DNA of 64,000 bases from an uncultured Eubacterium sp. Its GTDB lineage: Bacteria > Bacillota > Clostridia > Oscillospirales > Acutalibacteraceae. The position numbers were made by a program, and so were the translations under genes. The stretch is from contig NZ_CAKSZA010000002.1 in NCBI RefSeq assembly GCF_934525195.1, positions 62,001 to 126,000 on the forward strand. The letters run 5' to 3'. Shown here piece by piece: positions 16,873 through 24,562 of the stretch. The notes beneath the pieces are model-generated. The model saw only the letters and a program-made list of their open reading frames with translations, was not told where the DNA came from and searched no databases. Positions within the stretch are counted from its first letter, which is position 1, and each line of letters starts with the position of its first letter.

Positions 16873-17842
16873 ATTTAGGCTTGTTGTTAGCAAGTGGATT
16901 TGAATCGATTGCCTGCTTTGAAGCGTCACTTTGAATATGTGTGTAAATTTCCGTTGTGCCAAGATTTTCATGACCAAGAATTTCTTTGAGAACAAGGACA
17001 TCAACATTTCCGTGTTGATACATCAGAGTGGCGGCAGTATGACGAAGTTTGTGTACAGATAAACCTCGACCCCCAAGTCCTGCTTTTTCAAGATTTTTAG
17101 TGACCATAATCTCAACCATTCGAGGACTGATTCGTTGGTAACGACTGCTAATGAAAAGTGCTTTGTCCTTGACCTTGTCGTTTGGTCTGACTTTCATATA
17201 TTCGGTTACGGCGTCAATACAGGCTTGGTTGAGATAGACAGTTCGTTCTTTGTTGCCTTTACCGGTTATAACAAGAGTACCGTCGGATTTAATGTCGGAA
17301 TAGTCAATCGAAACAAGTTCTGCAAGACGCATTCCGCAATTCAGGAACAGGGTAATAATCGCAAAATCTCGTTCTTTATACTTTCCGTCTATTACAGAGA
17401 GTAATTTTTGCGCTTCTTCTAAAGTTAAATATTTTGGAAGAGATTTTTTGGTTTTAGGTGCATCGAGGTTTTTCATAGGGTTGACTGAAAGCAAACCAAG
17501 GTTGTCCGATAGGTAACTAAAAAATCGTCTGATGCACACAACACGGCGAGCACGGGTTGTTTCGTTGTTGCCACGAACATTTTTGCAGTACACTAAAAAG
17601 GTATACGCATCATTTAATGTTATACCTTTGATAAAGTTTATATCAATTTGAGATAAATCAATTTCGTCATTAGGCGTGGTGTCGGAGCAAAGTCCTTTGT
17701 GTTTTGCCATAAAACGAAAGAATGTCCTCAAATCGCTTGCATATTCTGTTACGGATAAAGAACTGTGTCCTTTGATTGCTTCAACATATATCAAATAGTC
17801 TTGCACCAAAGAGGGCAGTTTTGCAAAATCTTCTCGTTTCAA
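16862..17842 (-). CDS. Tyrosine recombinase, XerC/XerD type
   Basis: The catalytic domain carries the complete tyrosine-recombinase set: Arg in CGMRLAEL, Lys in TGKGNKERTVY, HKLRHTAATL, and LGHENLGTTEIYTH with the nucleophilic Tyr. The N-terminal SAM-like domain begins at about LPSLVQDYLIYVE. I place the start at a TTG (17842), giving 326 residues, because Xer proteins are about 300 long. The frame stays open to an ATG at 17986 (374 residues), but that ATG has no SD and sits in a hairpin. A 28-bp symmetric site lies just upstream. Not flanked by phage genes, so a housekeeping Xer is likelier than an integrase. Confidence 0.85.
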   Translation of the reverse strand: MKREDFAKLPSLVQDYLIYVEAIKGHSSLSVTEYASDLRTFFRFMAKHKGLCSDTTPNDEIDLSQIDINFIKGITLNDAYTFLVYCKNVRGNNETTRARRVVCIRRFFSYLSDNLGLLSVNPMKNLDAPKTKKSLPKYLTLEEAQKLLSVIDGKYKERDFAIITLFLNCGMRLAELVSIDYSDIKSDGTLVITGKGNKERTVYLNQACIDAVTEYMKVRPNDKVKDKALFISSRYQRISPRMVEIMVTKNLEKAGLGGRGLSVHKLRHTAATLMYQHGNVDVLVLKEILGHENLGTTEIYTHIQSDASKQAIDSNPLANNKPKFTS

Positions 17843-17871
17843 GAGTTTGATTTTGATTAACAACCTTTTGA

Positions 17872-17901
17872 TATTTCGCAAAATTAATATTTTGCGAAAT
17901 A
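17872..17901. repeat. Perfect 13-bp palindrome, candidate dif-like Xer site
   Basis: TATTTCGCAAAAT (17872-17884) and ATTTTGCGAAATA (17889-17901) are exact inverted copies around TAAT. Read as 11-6-11 it is ATTTCGCAAAA, TTAATA, TTTTGCGAAAT (17873-17900), the geometry of dif sites. The right arm matches the E. coli XerD arm TTATGTTAAAT at 8 of 11 bases by eye. It lies about 30 bases upstream of the proposed Xer start codon. Alternative: an RNA hairpin or autoregulatory operator. Confidence 0.45.
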
Positions 17902-17975
17902 AAGGGAAGTTATTAATCGTTTTTCCTTTCAATTTATTTAGATTTAGGTATATTTTAATAATATTGATGTAACAT

Positions 17976-18019
17976 GCTGATTTCATAATAATTATGTTTT
18001 ATTGTGAAATCAGCTTTTT
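17976..18019 (+). terminator. Terminator-like hairpin on the + strand
   Basis: GCTGATTTCA (17976-17985) pairs perfectly with TGAAATCAGC (18005-18014), 19-base loop, then TTTTT on the + strand only. It would end + transcripts that run through the xer gene from spoIIM, or form a hairpin between radA and xer on the minus strand. Confidence 0.5.
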
Positions 18020-18020
18020 G

Positions 18021-19391
18021 TTATTCTTCGGTAATTGCATCGAATGCTGAACGGATGTTACGTACAGGCACTATGTCCATATTGATTTTTATTTCTTTGG
18101 ACAAGGATTTATAATTATGAAACGGAATTATACATTTTGTGAATCCGAGTCGCTGTGCTTCGGTAATTCGTTGTTCACAATTATTCACGGCTCTGATTTC
18201 TCCTGCAAGTCCTATTTCACCGAATGCAAGTGTGTTTTCGTTTACAGGCTTATCCTTTAATGATGAAATCAATGCCATAGCAACGCTTAAATCTGCCGCC
18301 GGTTCATATAGCTTCAATCCACCGATTACATTCAAATATGCATCCATTCCATTGAACAGAAATCCGGCACGCTTTTCAAGCACGGCAATTATCATACTCA
18401 TTCGGTTGTAATCAAAGCCTGTGCTCATTCGTCTTGGTGTTCCAAAACCTGATGAAGTAACCAAACCTTGCACCTCGGCAAGAATCGGTCGTGAGCCTTC
18501 CATTGTACACGCAACACAAGTTCCGCTCGTGTTTTTAGGTCTGCCTGAAAGCATCATCAATGACGGATTTTCAACCTCATTCATACCGCTTTGAGTCATC
18601 TCAAACACGCCAATTTCGTTTGTTGAACCAAATCGGTTTTTAGCACTTCGCAAAATTCTGTATGAATAATTGCGTTCACCCTCAAAGTATAACACAGTAT
18701 CAACTATATGTTCAAGCACTTTCGGACCTGCAATTGCGCCGTCTTTGTTGACATGACCAACTACAAAAATCGGGATTCCAAGCGATTTTGCAAGGTGCAT
18801 AAAGATATTTGTGCATTCTCTGACCTGCGTGATACTACCTGCCGATGACGAAATATCATCAATCATCATTGTTTGAATCGAGTCAATTATAACCATATTC
18901 GGCTTTTCGGCTTTAATTGTTTCAACAATAAGCGAAACATCGGTTTCTGCAAGAATGAACAGATTTTCGGTATCAACATTAAGTCTGTTTGCACGGAGCT
19001 TGATTTGTCGTGCTGATTCTTCACCGCTAATATACAAAATCGTGTGTTTTTGTCCTAAGCTTTGACAAATTTGAAGCAAAATAGTTGATTTACCGATACC
19101 CGGATCACCCGAAAGAAGAATCAAACTTCCCTCTACAATTCCACCTCCGAGCACTCGGTCAAATTCTTTTATTCCCGTTGACAGTCTTTTTTCAATATCA
19201 CTGTCTATTTCGTTAAGCCTTTGAACAGGTTTAATGCTTGCTTTAGACCTTGTAATGCCTTTTGCGGATACAATCGGAGTTTGCTCCTCCATAGTGTTCC
19301 ATTCGCCACAGCCCGGACATTTTCCGAACCATTTTACGCTTTCGTATCCACATTCGCTGCACACATATACGGATTTTACTTTTCCTGCCAT
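18021..19391 (-). CDS. radA: DNA repair protein RadA
   Basis: A 456-residue protein. It has an N-terminal zinc finger (CSECGYES, CPGCGEWNT), a RecA-like ATPase with Walker A GDPGIGKST near residue 95, the RadA-specific KNRFGST motif near 255, and a C-terminal Lon-protease-like domain. RadA is a helicase-like factor that promotes branch migration in recombination. Length matches B. subtilis RadA. It starts immediately after cwlD stops, so the two are co-transcribed. Confidence 0.97.
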   Translation of the reverse strand: MAGKVKSVYVCSECGYESVKWFGKCPGCGEWNTMEEQTPIVSAKGITRSKASIKPVQRLNEIDSDIEKRLSTGIKEFDRVLGGGIVEGSLILLSGDPGIGKSTILLQICQSLGQKHTILYISGEESARQIKLRANRLNVDTENLFILAETDVSLIVETIKAEKPNMVIIDSIQTMMIDDISSSAGSITQVRECTNIFMHLAKSLGIPIFVVGHVNKDGAIAGPKVLEHIVDTVLYFEGERNYSYRILRSAKNRFGSTNEIGVFEMTQSGMNEVENPSLMMLSGRPKNTSGTCVACTMEGSRPILAEVQGLVTSSGFGTPRRMSTGFDYNRMSMIIAVLEKRAGFLFNGMDAYLNVIGGLKLYEPAADLSVAMALISSLKDKPVNENTLAFGEIGLAGEIRAVNNCEQRITEAQRLGFTKCIIPFHNYKSLSKEIKINMDIVPVRNIRSAFDAITEE

Positions 19392-20081
19392 TTATACTTC
19401 CTCACAAATTCCTGCAAGAATAGAATAAGCCATATCTCGCTGATATTCCTTGTCTTGCAGTCTTTTATTTTCATTTTCGTTGCTTACAAAGCCACATTCA
19501 ACCATAACAGACGGCTTTTGTGCTTTGTATAAAATATAATAATTGTCGTCAGATTTTTTGTTTATTCGTTTGTTTTCAGGTTGAATATTCTTTTTAACGC
19601 TGTTTAAGATTTTGTCTGCAATCGTTGGACTTTTTTCATCGTTTGGAGAATACCAAATTTGAGTTCCCCATTCGGCTTCATTTTCAAAATGATTTTGATG
19701 GATTGAAATCAAAATACTGTCGGGTACGGTATTTATATAATCCATACGATTATATAAGTCGGATTTTGTGCGTTGCTCCCCTGCCCTATACACTTCATAA
19801 TCGCCGTCACGAGTCAAAACGGTATTTATCCCCGACACCATAAGAAAATCGTACAAATCGAGCGAAATTGAAAGATTGATGTTCTTTTCAAGCGAACCGT
19901 CAATTCCGACAGCACCGACATCGATTCCGCCATGACCGGGGTCGATAATAACTGTTTTTCGTGTTTGAATATTATTTATTCCAACTGTTTTTACAAGATA
20001 GTTGTCAATCTTACAGCTGAGATTGATGCAAACAGCTATCAAAAGAAAACCTGAAAATAATATCATTAATGCCTTTTTCAT
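19392..20081 (-). CDS. cwlD: Germination-type N-acetylmuramoyl-L-alanine amidase CwlD
   Basis: A 229-residue protein with an N-terminal membrane anchor/signal (about residues 5-22) and an Amidase_3 domain. Zinc ligands are visible in IDPGHGGIDVGAVG near residue 48, the ENIN-like Glu in LEKNINLSISLD, and SIHQNHF near 125; catalytic Glu in MVECGFVSNENEN. CwlD starts formation of the muramic delta-lactam of the spore cortex. Short length and lack of extra domains favour CwlD over vegetative amidases. Confidence 0.88.
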   Translation of the reverse strand: MKKALMILFSGFLLIAVCINLSCKIDNYLVKTVGINNIQTRKTVIIDPGHGGIDVGAVGIDGSLEKNINLSISLDLYDFLMVSGINTVLTRDGDYEVYRAGEQRTKSDLYNRMDYINTVPDSILISIHQNHFENEAEWGTQIWYSPNDEKSPTIADKILNSVKKNIQPENKRINKKSDDNYYILYKAQKPSVMVECGFVSNENENKRLQDKEYQRDMAYSILAGICEEV

Positions 20082-20130
20082 ACTATCACCAAAGCCTATA
20101 TAAAATGTTCGACATTAATAATATGATTTA

Positions 20131-20159
20131 ATTATACAACATATTTATTAATCTTTCAA
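20131..20159 (-). promoter_or_regulatory. cwlD-radA promoter
   Basis: On the minus strand TTGAAA (20154-20159) and TATAAT (20131-20136) with a 17-bp spacer; a sigma-A pattern, although cwlD of B. subtilis is sporulation-controlled. Confidence 0.72.
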
Positions 20160-20167
20160 TAAATCGG

Positions 20168-20196
20168 TTGATTTATTTATTTAGAAGGGATATAAT
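20168..20196 (+). promoter_or_regulatory. Promoter of the hydroxyacid dehydrogenase gene
   Basis: TTGATT (20168-20173) and TATAAT (20191-20196), 17-bp spacer. It rules out the upstream TTG at 20197 as a start, since that codon would precede or coincide with the transcript start. Confidence 0.75.
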
Positions 20197-20220
20197 TTGT
20201 ACTGTAAAGGAGATGATATT

Positions 20221-21177
20221 TTGAAGATAGTAAATTTAGACGGATATACAACCAATCCAGGCGATCAATCATGGGATAGTTTTAAGCAATACGGTGAGTT
20301 TACTGTTTATGAAAGAACAAAGCCTGAAGAAGTTATTGAGCGTGCAAAATATGCAGATGCTCTTATCATAAACAAAACTGTAATCACGGCAGAAATGCTT
20401 GACAAAATGCCAAACTTGAAATATATCGGTTTGCAGTCAACAGGATATAATGTTGTTGACTGTGATGCTGCAAAGAAAAAAGGCATTGTTGTTTCAAATA
20501 TTCCTGCGTATTCAACAGCAGCGGTTGCACAGCTTGTTTTTGCACTTATTTTGCAAATTACAAACAAGGTTTCACTTCACAGCGATGCTGTTCATAACGG
20601 TGAGTGGACATCTTGCCCCGATTTCTGCTTCTGGAAAGCACCGCTAACAGAACTTGACGGAAAGACAATCGGCATAGTCGGTTTTGGTTCAATCGGACAA
20701 AGAGTTGCAGAGATTTCGAGAGCATTCGGAATGAATGTTTTGGTGTTTACTCCTCATCCAAAGCCTGAAGAATTCAAGAATGTTACATTTGTTGATTTTG
20801 ACAAGCTTTGCAAGGACAGCGATATAATTACCTGCCATTGCCCTCTTACACCGCAGACTGAAAACTTGATTGATAAGAATGCTATTTCAAAAATGAAAAA
20901 AAGTGTTATCATAATTAATACATCAAGAGGTCCTGTTGTAAATGACCGAGATCTTGCCGATGCACTTAATAACGGTGATATTCAGGCGGCAGGAGTTGAT
21001 GTTTTGAGAGTTGAACCGCCAACAGCCGATAACCCACTCCTTACGGCAAAGAATTGTATAATCACTCCGCATATTGCTTGGGCAGCTTATGAAACAAGAA
21101 AACGCCTTTTGGGCATACTTGAGGATAATCTCAAAGCGTTTATTGAAGGCAATCCGCAAAATGTAGTTAATAAATAA
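20221..21177 (+). CDS. NAD-dependent D-2-hydroxyacid dehydrogenase
   Basis: A 318-residue dehydrogenase with the Rossmann motif VGFGSIGQRVAE near residue 149, and the catalytic triad Arg (NTSRGPVVND), Glu (VEPP) and His (ITPHIAWA). The family reduces 2-keto acids such as hydroxypyruvate or glyoxylate; the general fold resembles glycerate dehydrogenase, but the substrate is not settled by sequence. TTG start at 20221 with AAAGGAG 8 bases upstream. Monocistronic, with its own promoter and terminator. Confidence 0.9.
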   Translation: MKIVNLDGYTTNPGDQSWDSFKQYGEFTVYERTKPEEVIERAKYADALIINKTVITAEMLDKMPNLKYIGLQSTGYNVVDCDAAKKKGIVVSNIPAYSTAAVAQLVFALILQITNKVSLHSDAVHNGEWTSCPDFCFWKAPLTELDGKTIGIVGFGSIGQRVAEISRAFGMNVLVFTPHPKPEEFKNVTFVDFDKLCKDSDIITCHCPLTPQTENLIDKNAISKMKKSVIIINTSRGPVVNDRDLADALNNGDIQAAGVDVLRVEPPTADNPLLTAKNCIITPHIAWAAYETRKRLLGILEDNLKAFIEGNPQNVVNK

Positions 21178-21181
21178 ATTC

Positions 21182-21216
21182 AAAAAGGTACTTTCTAATT
21201 TGAAAGTACCTTTTTG
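21182..21216 (+). terminator. Intrinsic terminator
   Basis: AAAAAGGTACTTTC (21182-21195) pairs with GAAAGTACCTTTTT (21202-21215) over a 6-base loop. Symmetric A/T ends could stop transcripts from either side, including tRNA-Leu on the minus strand. Confidence 0.9.
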
Positions 21217-21261
21217 CTTGCTCATAAATAATAAAAAGCAATGCTCAAACGAACACTGCTT

Positions 21262-21348
21262 TGGTGCTGGTGACCGGACTTGAACCGGTACGGTATTGCT
21301 ACCGAGGGATTTTAAGTCCCTTGCGTCTGCCGATTTCGCCACACCAGC
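21262..21348 (-). tRNA. tRNA-Leu (UAA)
   Basis: Minus strand: acceptor GCTGGTG pairs with CACCAGC, then ACCA is encoded. Anticodon loop CTTAAAA gives anticodon UAA. A long variable arm (TCGGTAGCAATACCGTA) marks a class II tRNA. The T arm has GGTTCAAGTCC. Confidence 0.96.
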
Positions 21349-21384
21349 ACAACACATACATTTTAATTGATTTTATGTGTAATG

Positions 21385-21981
21385 TCAAGGCTTTATTTTA
21401 TTTTTTAGTTTATTTATGATTTCGAGTGCTTTGAATTTTGGGATGTATTTTTTTGATGTTATGAGTTGCTTTTCTTCTTTGGTCAGCACCTTGTCAAAAT
21501 CATTTGTGCATGCAGAAATACAGACGGTCGGATACATAACACACCACCAATTATGACCTTTGCCCTCACCTATTACAACCTTAATAGTGTTGTAATTTCC
21601 TGACGGAAGAGTAAAATCATTGTATTCTCTGATGTCGAAAAATTCGTTGTCAACATAAACCTTTACGCTGTAATCGCTGTTGCAATTTTTTAAGGTGCGT
21701 TCGGCGGATTTTTGAAATAAATCAATGTTGTTTTTAGCAGCAACTATTGATTCGTCAAGGCTGTTGCAATCTTTAAATATATATGCAGTATCTTTTAACA
21801 AATTGTCTTTAAGTTTTAATTTTAATTCCTGATCGGCTTGAGTGTCGCTGTTTGCTAAAATATGAAGTCTTAAAACTTTGTGGCTGATGTCGTTTGAAAG
21901 CGTGTTGATTGGTGACATTATTCCGAATAAAATCAATGAAATGAGAAATATCGGAACAAACAAATAAATTTTTTTGAGCAT
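21385..21981 (-). CDS. spoIIR: Stage II sporulation protein R
   Basis: A 198-residue protein with an N-terminal membrane/signal segment (about residues 4-24) and the SpoIIR signature VLRLHILANSDTQADQ near residue 36, plus GKGHNWWCVMYP near 143. SpoIIR is made in the forespore, secreted to the intermembrane space, and triggers SpoIIGA to process pro-sigma-E. The start ATG lies 3 bases after the 3' arm of a hairpin that ends ispE transcription, with its SD-like GAAAGG inside that hairpin. Confidence 0.94.
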   Translation of the reverse strand: MLKKIYLFVPIFLISLILFGIMSPINTLSNDISHKVLRLHILANSDTQADQELKLKLKDNLLKDTAYIFKDCNSLDESIVAAKNNIDLFQKSAERTLKNCNSDYSVKVYVDNEFFDIREYNDFTLPSGNYNTIKVVIGEGKGHNWWCVMYPTVCISACTNDFDKVLTKEEKQLITSKKYIPKFKALEIINKLKNKIKP

Positions 21982-21984
21982 ATA

Positions 21985-22020
21985 AAAACCTGCCTTTCGT
22001 TTGAATGATTGGCAGGTTTT
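21985..22020. terminator. Terminator hairpin overlapping the spoIIR ribosome-binding site
   Basis: AAAACCTGCC (21985-21994) pairs with GGCAGGTTTT (22011-22020). On the minus strand it follows ispE and ends in TTTTTAT directly before the spoIIR ATG; the spoIIR SD-like bases are in the loop and 3' arm. T-rich on both sides. Confidence 0.82.
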
Positions 22021-22027
22021 GTTATTT

Positions 22028-22903
22028 TTATTCGTTTTCGATTTTGCAACCCTTGTTTACAGGAGTGCAAATGTGAATATCTTTTGCAAAATTTTTAAGT
22101 TCTTCGGATGCTTTTTGCGCACTTTCTTTATCTGTGAAAATACCAAAAACTGTTGGTCCCGAACCGCTCATACAAGTGCCGAGAGCAGCGTTTGAACGCA
22201 TAATTTCTTTGATATAAACTCTTTCGGGAACTTCGATAAACTGTTCAAAAACATTTTCCATTTTCGAGCAAATTTGTTCCAAATCCCTTGACTGCATAGC
22301 ATAGAGCATACCGAGTTTGTCAGGAGTATGTACTTTGCCGTTTTCATCAAAAGCTTTGAACGCATTGCCTGTATTGACGCCTGTTTTCGGCTTTGCAAGC
22401 AGGATAAAGCACTTGCGAAGCGGTTTTACAGGATTGAGCACTTCACCGATGCCTTGCGCAAGAAGAGTTCCGCCGCAAATACAAAACGGAACATCGGCGC
22501 CGATTTTTACACCGATTTGGCACAATTCTTTATTGTTCAAATTTGTGTTATATATTTGGTTTAGCGCAACGATAACCCCTGCACCGTCGGCACTTCCGCC
22601 GGCAAGTCCCGCAGCGTGCGGAATTCGTTTCTTTATATCAATATGAATACCGGTATTTTTAATGTTGTTCGCCTTGAAAAACGCAACGGCTGCTTTGTAT
22701 GCAATGTTTTTTTCGTCAAGAGGAATACCCTCTTCGTCACAAGAAAGAGTTATCTTTTTGCCTTTTGTTTTTTCAACGGTCACTGTGTCGTAAAGACTGA
22801 CCGACTGCATAATCATAAACAAATCGTGATAGCCGTCTTTTCTTTGTGCAACAATATCAAGCATTAGGTTTATTTTTGCATATGCTTTTACTTTAATTTT
22901 CAT
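22028..22903 (-). CDS. ispE: 4-diphosphocytidyl-2-C-methyl-D-erythritol kinase
   Basis: A 291-residue GHMP kinase. The ATP-binding glycine-rich motif is PHAAGLAGGSADGAG near residue 95, and the C-terminal GHMP segment is GTCMSGSGPTVFG. The N-terminus VKAYAKINLMLDI is typical of IspE. It phosphorylates CDP-methylerythritol in the MEP isoprenoid pathway. It overlaps the upstream aminotransferase gene by 11 bases and is followed by a terminator hairpin. Confidence 0.97.
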   Translation of the reverse strand: MKIKVKAYAKINLMLDIVAQRKDGYHDLFMIMQSVSLYDTVTVEKTKGKKITLSCDEEGIPLDEKNIAYKAAVAFFKANNIKNTGIHIDIKKRIPHAAGLAGGSADGAGVIVALNQIYNTNLNNKELCQIGVKIGADVPFCICGGTLLAQGIGEVLNPVKPLRKCFILLAKPKTGVNTGNAFKAFDENGKVHTPDKLGMLYAMQSRDLEQICSKMENVFEQFIEVPERVYIKEIMRSNAALGTCMSGSGPTVFGIFTDKESAQKASEELKNFAKDIHICTPVNKGCKIENE

Positions 22904-24074
22904 TTTTTAATTCCTTAACAAATTCGCCTATTCTTGTAATAGCTTCCTTAATGTTGTCAATAGAATAGCAATAAGAAGCTCTGACATATCCCTCACCGCT
23001 GTCGCCAAAAGCGTTGCCGGGGATAACCGCTACGTGCTTTTCTTTGATGAGTCTTTCGCAAAATTCATCACTTGAAAGACCCGTTGATTTTATGCAAGGG
23101 AACACATAAAATGCACCCTTTGGCTCAAAACATTCAAGACCGATTTTTCTGAATGCATCAACCGTAAATCTGCGACGCATATCGTAGTCCATAACCATTT
23201 TTTTGATGTCGTTGTCACCGTTTCTTAATGCGTCAATTGCGGCATATTGTGAATTTGTCGGTGCAGACATAATTGCAAATTGATGAAGTTTTGTCATTTG
23301 CTTGATTACAGGTGCAGGACCGAGCGCATAGCCGAGTCGCCAGCCTGTCATAGAATACGATTTTGAAAAGCCGTTGATTACAATTGTTCGTTCTTTCATT
23401 CCGTCAATCGAAGCAATTGTGATATGTCCCTCTGGAGTGTATGTCAGCTCGCTGTATATTTCATCAGAAATAACAAAAAGATTGTGTTTTTTGATTACTT
23501 CAGAAATTTCTTTTAACTCAGTTTCGTTCATTATCGCGCCTGTCGGATTGTTTGGGAACGGAAGCACAATAGCCTTTGTTTTTGGAGTGACAGCGTTTTC
23601 GATATCACCAGGTGTAAGTTTAAATTCGTTTTCGAGTTTGGTTGCAACAGGAATTGCCTTACCGCCCGAAACCTCAATTATAGGTTTGTAGCAAACGAAT
23701 GACGGCTCAACAACAAGCACTTCATCGCCGCTGTTGATAAGTGTACGGATAGCCATATCGATGCCCTCGCTGCCGCCGACGGTTACAAGCACCTCTGTTT
23801 TTGGGTCATATTGAACAAGATATTTTCTTGTGTAGTATTTTGAAATCTCGTTTCTGAGTTCGATTAGACCTGCGTTTGCAGTATATCTTGTTGCGCCTCG
23901 CTCAAGATAATCTATTCCCTGCTGTCTGATATGCCACGGAGTTAAAAAATCAGGCTCGCCGACACCGAGTGAAATAACATTGTCCATTTCCTCGGCAATA
24001 GAAAAGAATTTTCTGATGCCTGACGGTTTGACATTGGTTAGATTGGAGTTTAAAAAATCGTTATAATCAATCAC
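22893..24074 (-). CDS. PLP-dependent class I/II aminotransferase
   Basis: A 393-residue fold-type I aminotransferase. It has the substrate-binding Asn-Pro-Thr-Gly segment FPNNPTGAIM near residue 172, the Asp and Tyr in ISDEIYSEL, and the PLP Lys in GFSKSYSMTGWRLGY near 236. It belongs to the aspartate/alanine/aromatic aminotransferase subgroup of Gram-positive bacteria (PatA-like); the substrate cannot be fixed. It overlaps the Lrp regulator gene by 4 bases (ATGA), suggesting control by, or functional pairing with, that regulator. Confidence 0.9.
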   Translation of the reverse strand: MIDYNDFLNSNLTNVKPSGIRKFFSIAEEMDNVISLGVGEPDFLTPWHIRQQGIDYLERGATRYTANAGLIELRNEISKYYTRKYLVQYDPKTEVLVTVGGSEGIDMAIRTLINSGDEVLVVEPSFVCYKPIIEVSGGKAIPVATKLENEFKLTPGDIENAVTPKTKAIVLPFPNNPTGAIMNETELKEISEVIKKHNLFVISDEIYSELTYTPEGHITIASIDGMKERTIVINGFSKSYSMTGWRLGYALGPAPVIKQMTKLHQFAIMSAPTNSQYAAIDALRNGDNDIKKMVMDYDMRRRFTVDAFRKIGLECFEPKGAFYVFPCIKSTGLSSDEFCERLIKEKHVAVIPGNAFGDSGEGYVRASYCYSIDNIKEAITRIGEFVKELKNEN

Positions 24075-24550
24075 AGCGAGACTGTCCCCCTGTCATCCTT
24101 TGTCGGTTCTGCAAAGCTGATGCCCTGCTCTTTATACTTCTTGAGGATAAAGTTTGTAGTTGTTGAAACAACATCTTCAAGCGGAGAAAGTCGCTTTACA
24201 ACAAACATTGCGACCTCTTCGAAAGATTTGTTTTGAACTATACAGCAGAGGTCGTAGCCGCCGCTCATAAGGTAAATGCTCTCAACTTCTTCGAGATTTG
24301 CAATTCGCTGTGCAACCTCATCAAAGCCGTGGCCGAATTTTGGTTGAACCTTAATTTCAATAAGTGCAGTACAATCTTTTGCGTTTACTTTTTCTTTGTC
24401 AAGAATTGCACGATAGCCTTTGATTACACCGCTTTCTTCGTATATTCTGATTTGTTCTTTTACTTCTTCTTCGCTTACACCGAGCATAACCGCAAGTTCC
24501 TCGTTTGTAAGTCTTGGATTTGTTTCAAGTAAATATAATAATCTGTCCAT
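24071..24550 (-). CDS. Lrp/AsnC-family transcription regulator
   Basis: A 159-residue protein. The N-terminal winged helix (about residues 1-55) contains TNEELAVMLGVSEEEVKEQI and the linker GYRAILDKEKV. The C-terminal RAM/AsnC ligand domain contains VESIYLMSGGYDLCCIV. Such regulators respond to amino acids and control their metabolism. Coupled to the following aminotransferase gene, so the likely effector is an amino acid handled by that enzyme (inference). Confidence 0.92.
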   Translation of the reverse strand: MDRLLYLLETNPRLTNEELAVMLGVSEEEVKEQIRIYEESGVIKGYRAILDKEKVNAKDCTALIEIKVQPKFGHGFDEVAQRIANLEEVESIYLMSGGYDLCCIVQNKSFEEVAMFVVKRLSPLEDVVSTTTNFILKKYKEQGISFAEPTKDDRGTVSL

Positions 24551-24562
24551 CTTATCTCCTTA

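Noticed and set aside
16862..17986. Tyrosine recombinase as a phage or ICE integrase
   Set aside because: No tRNA target duplication, excisionase, or mobile genes nearby; neighbours are core genes.
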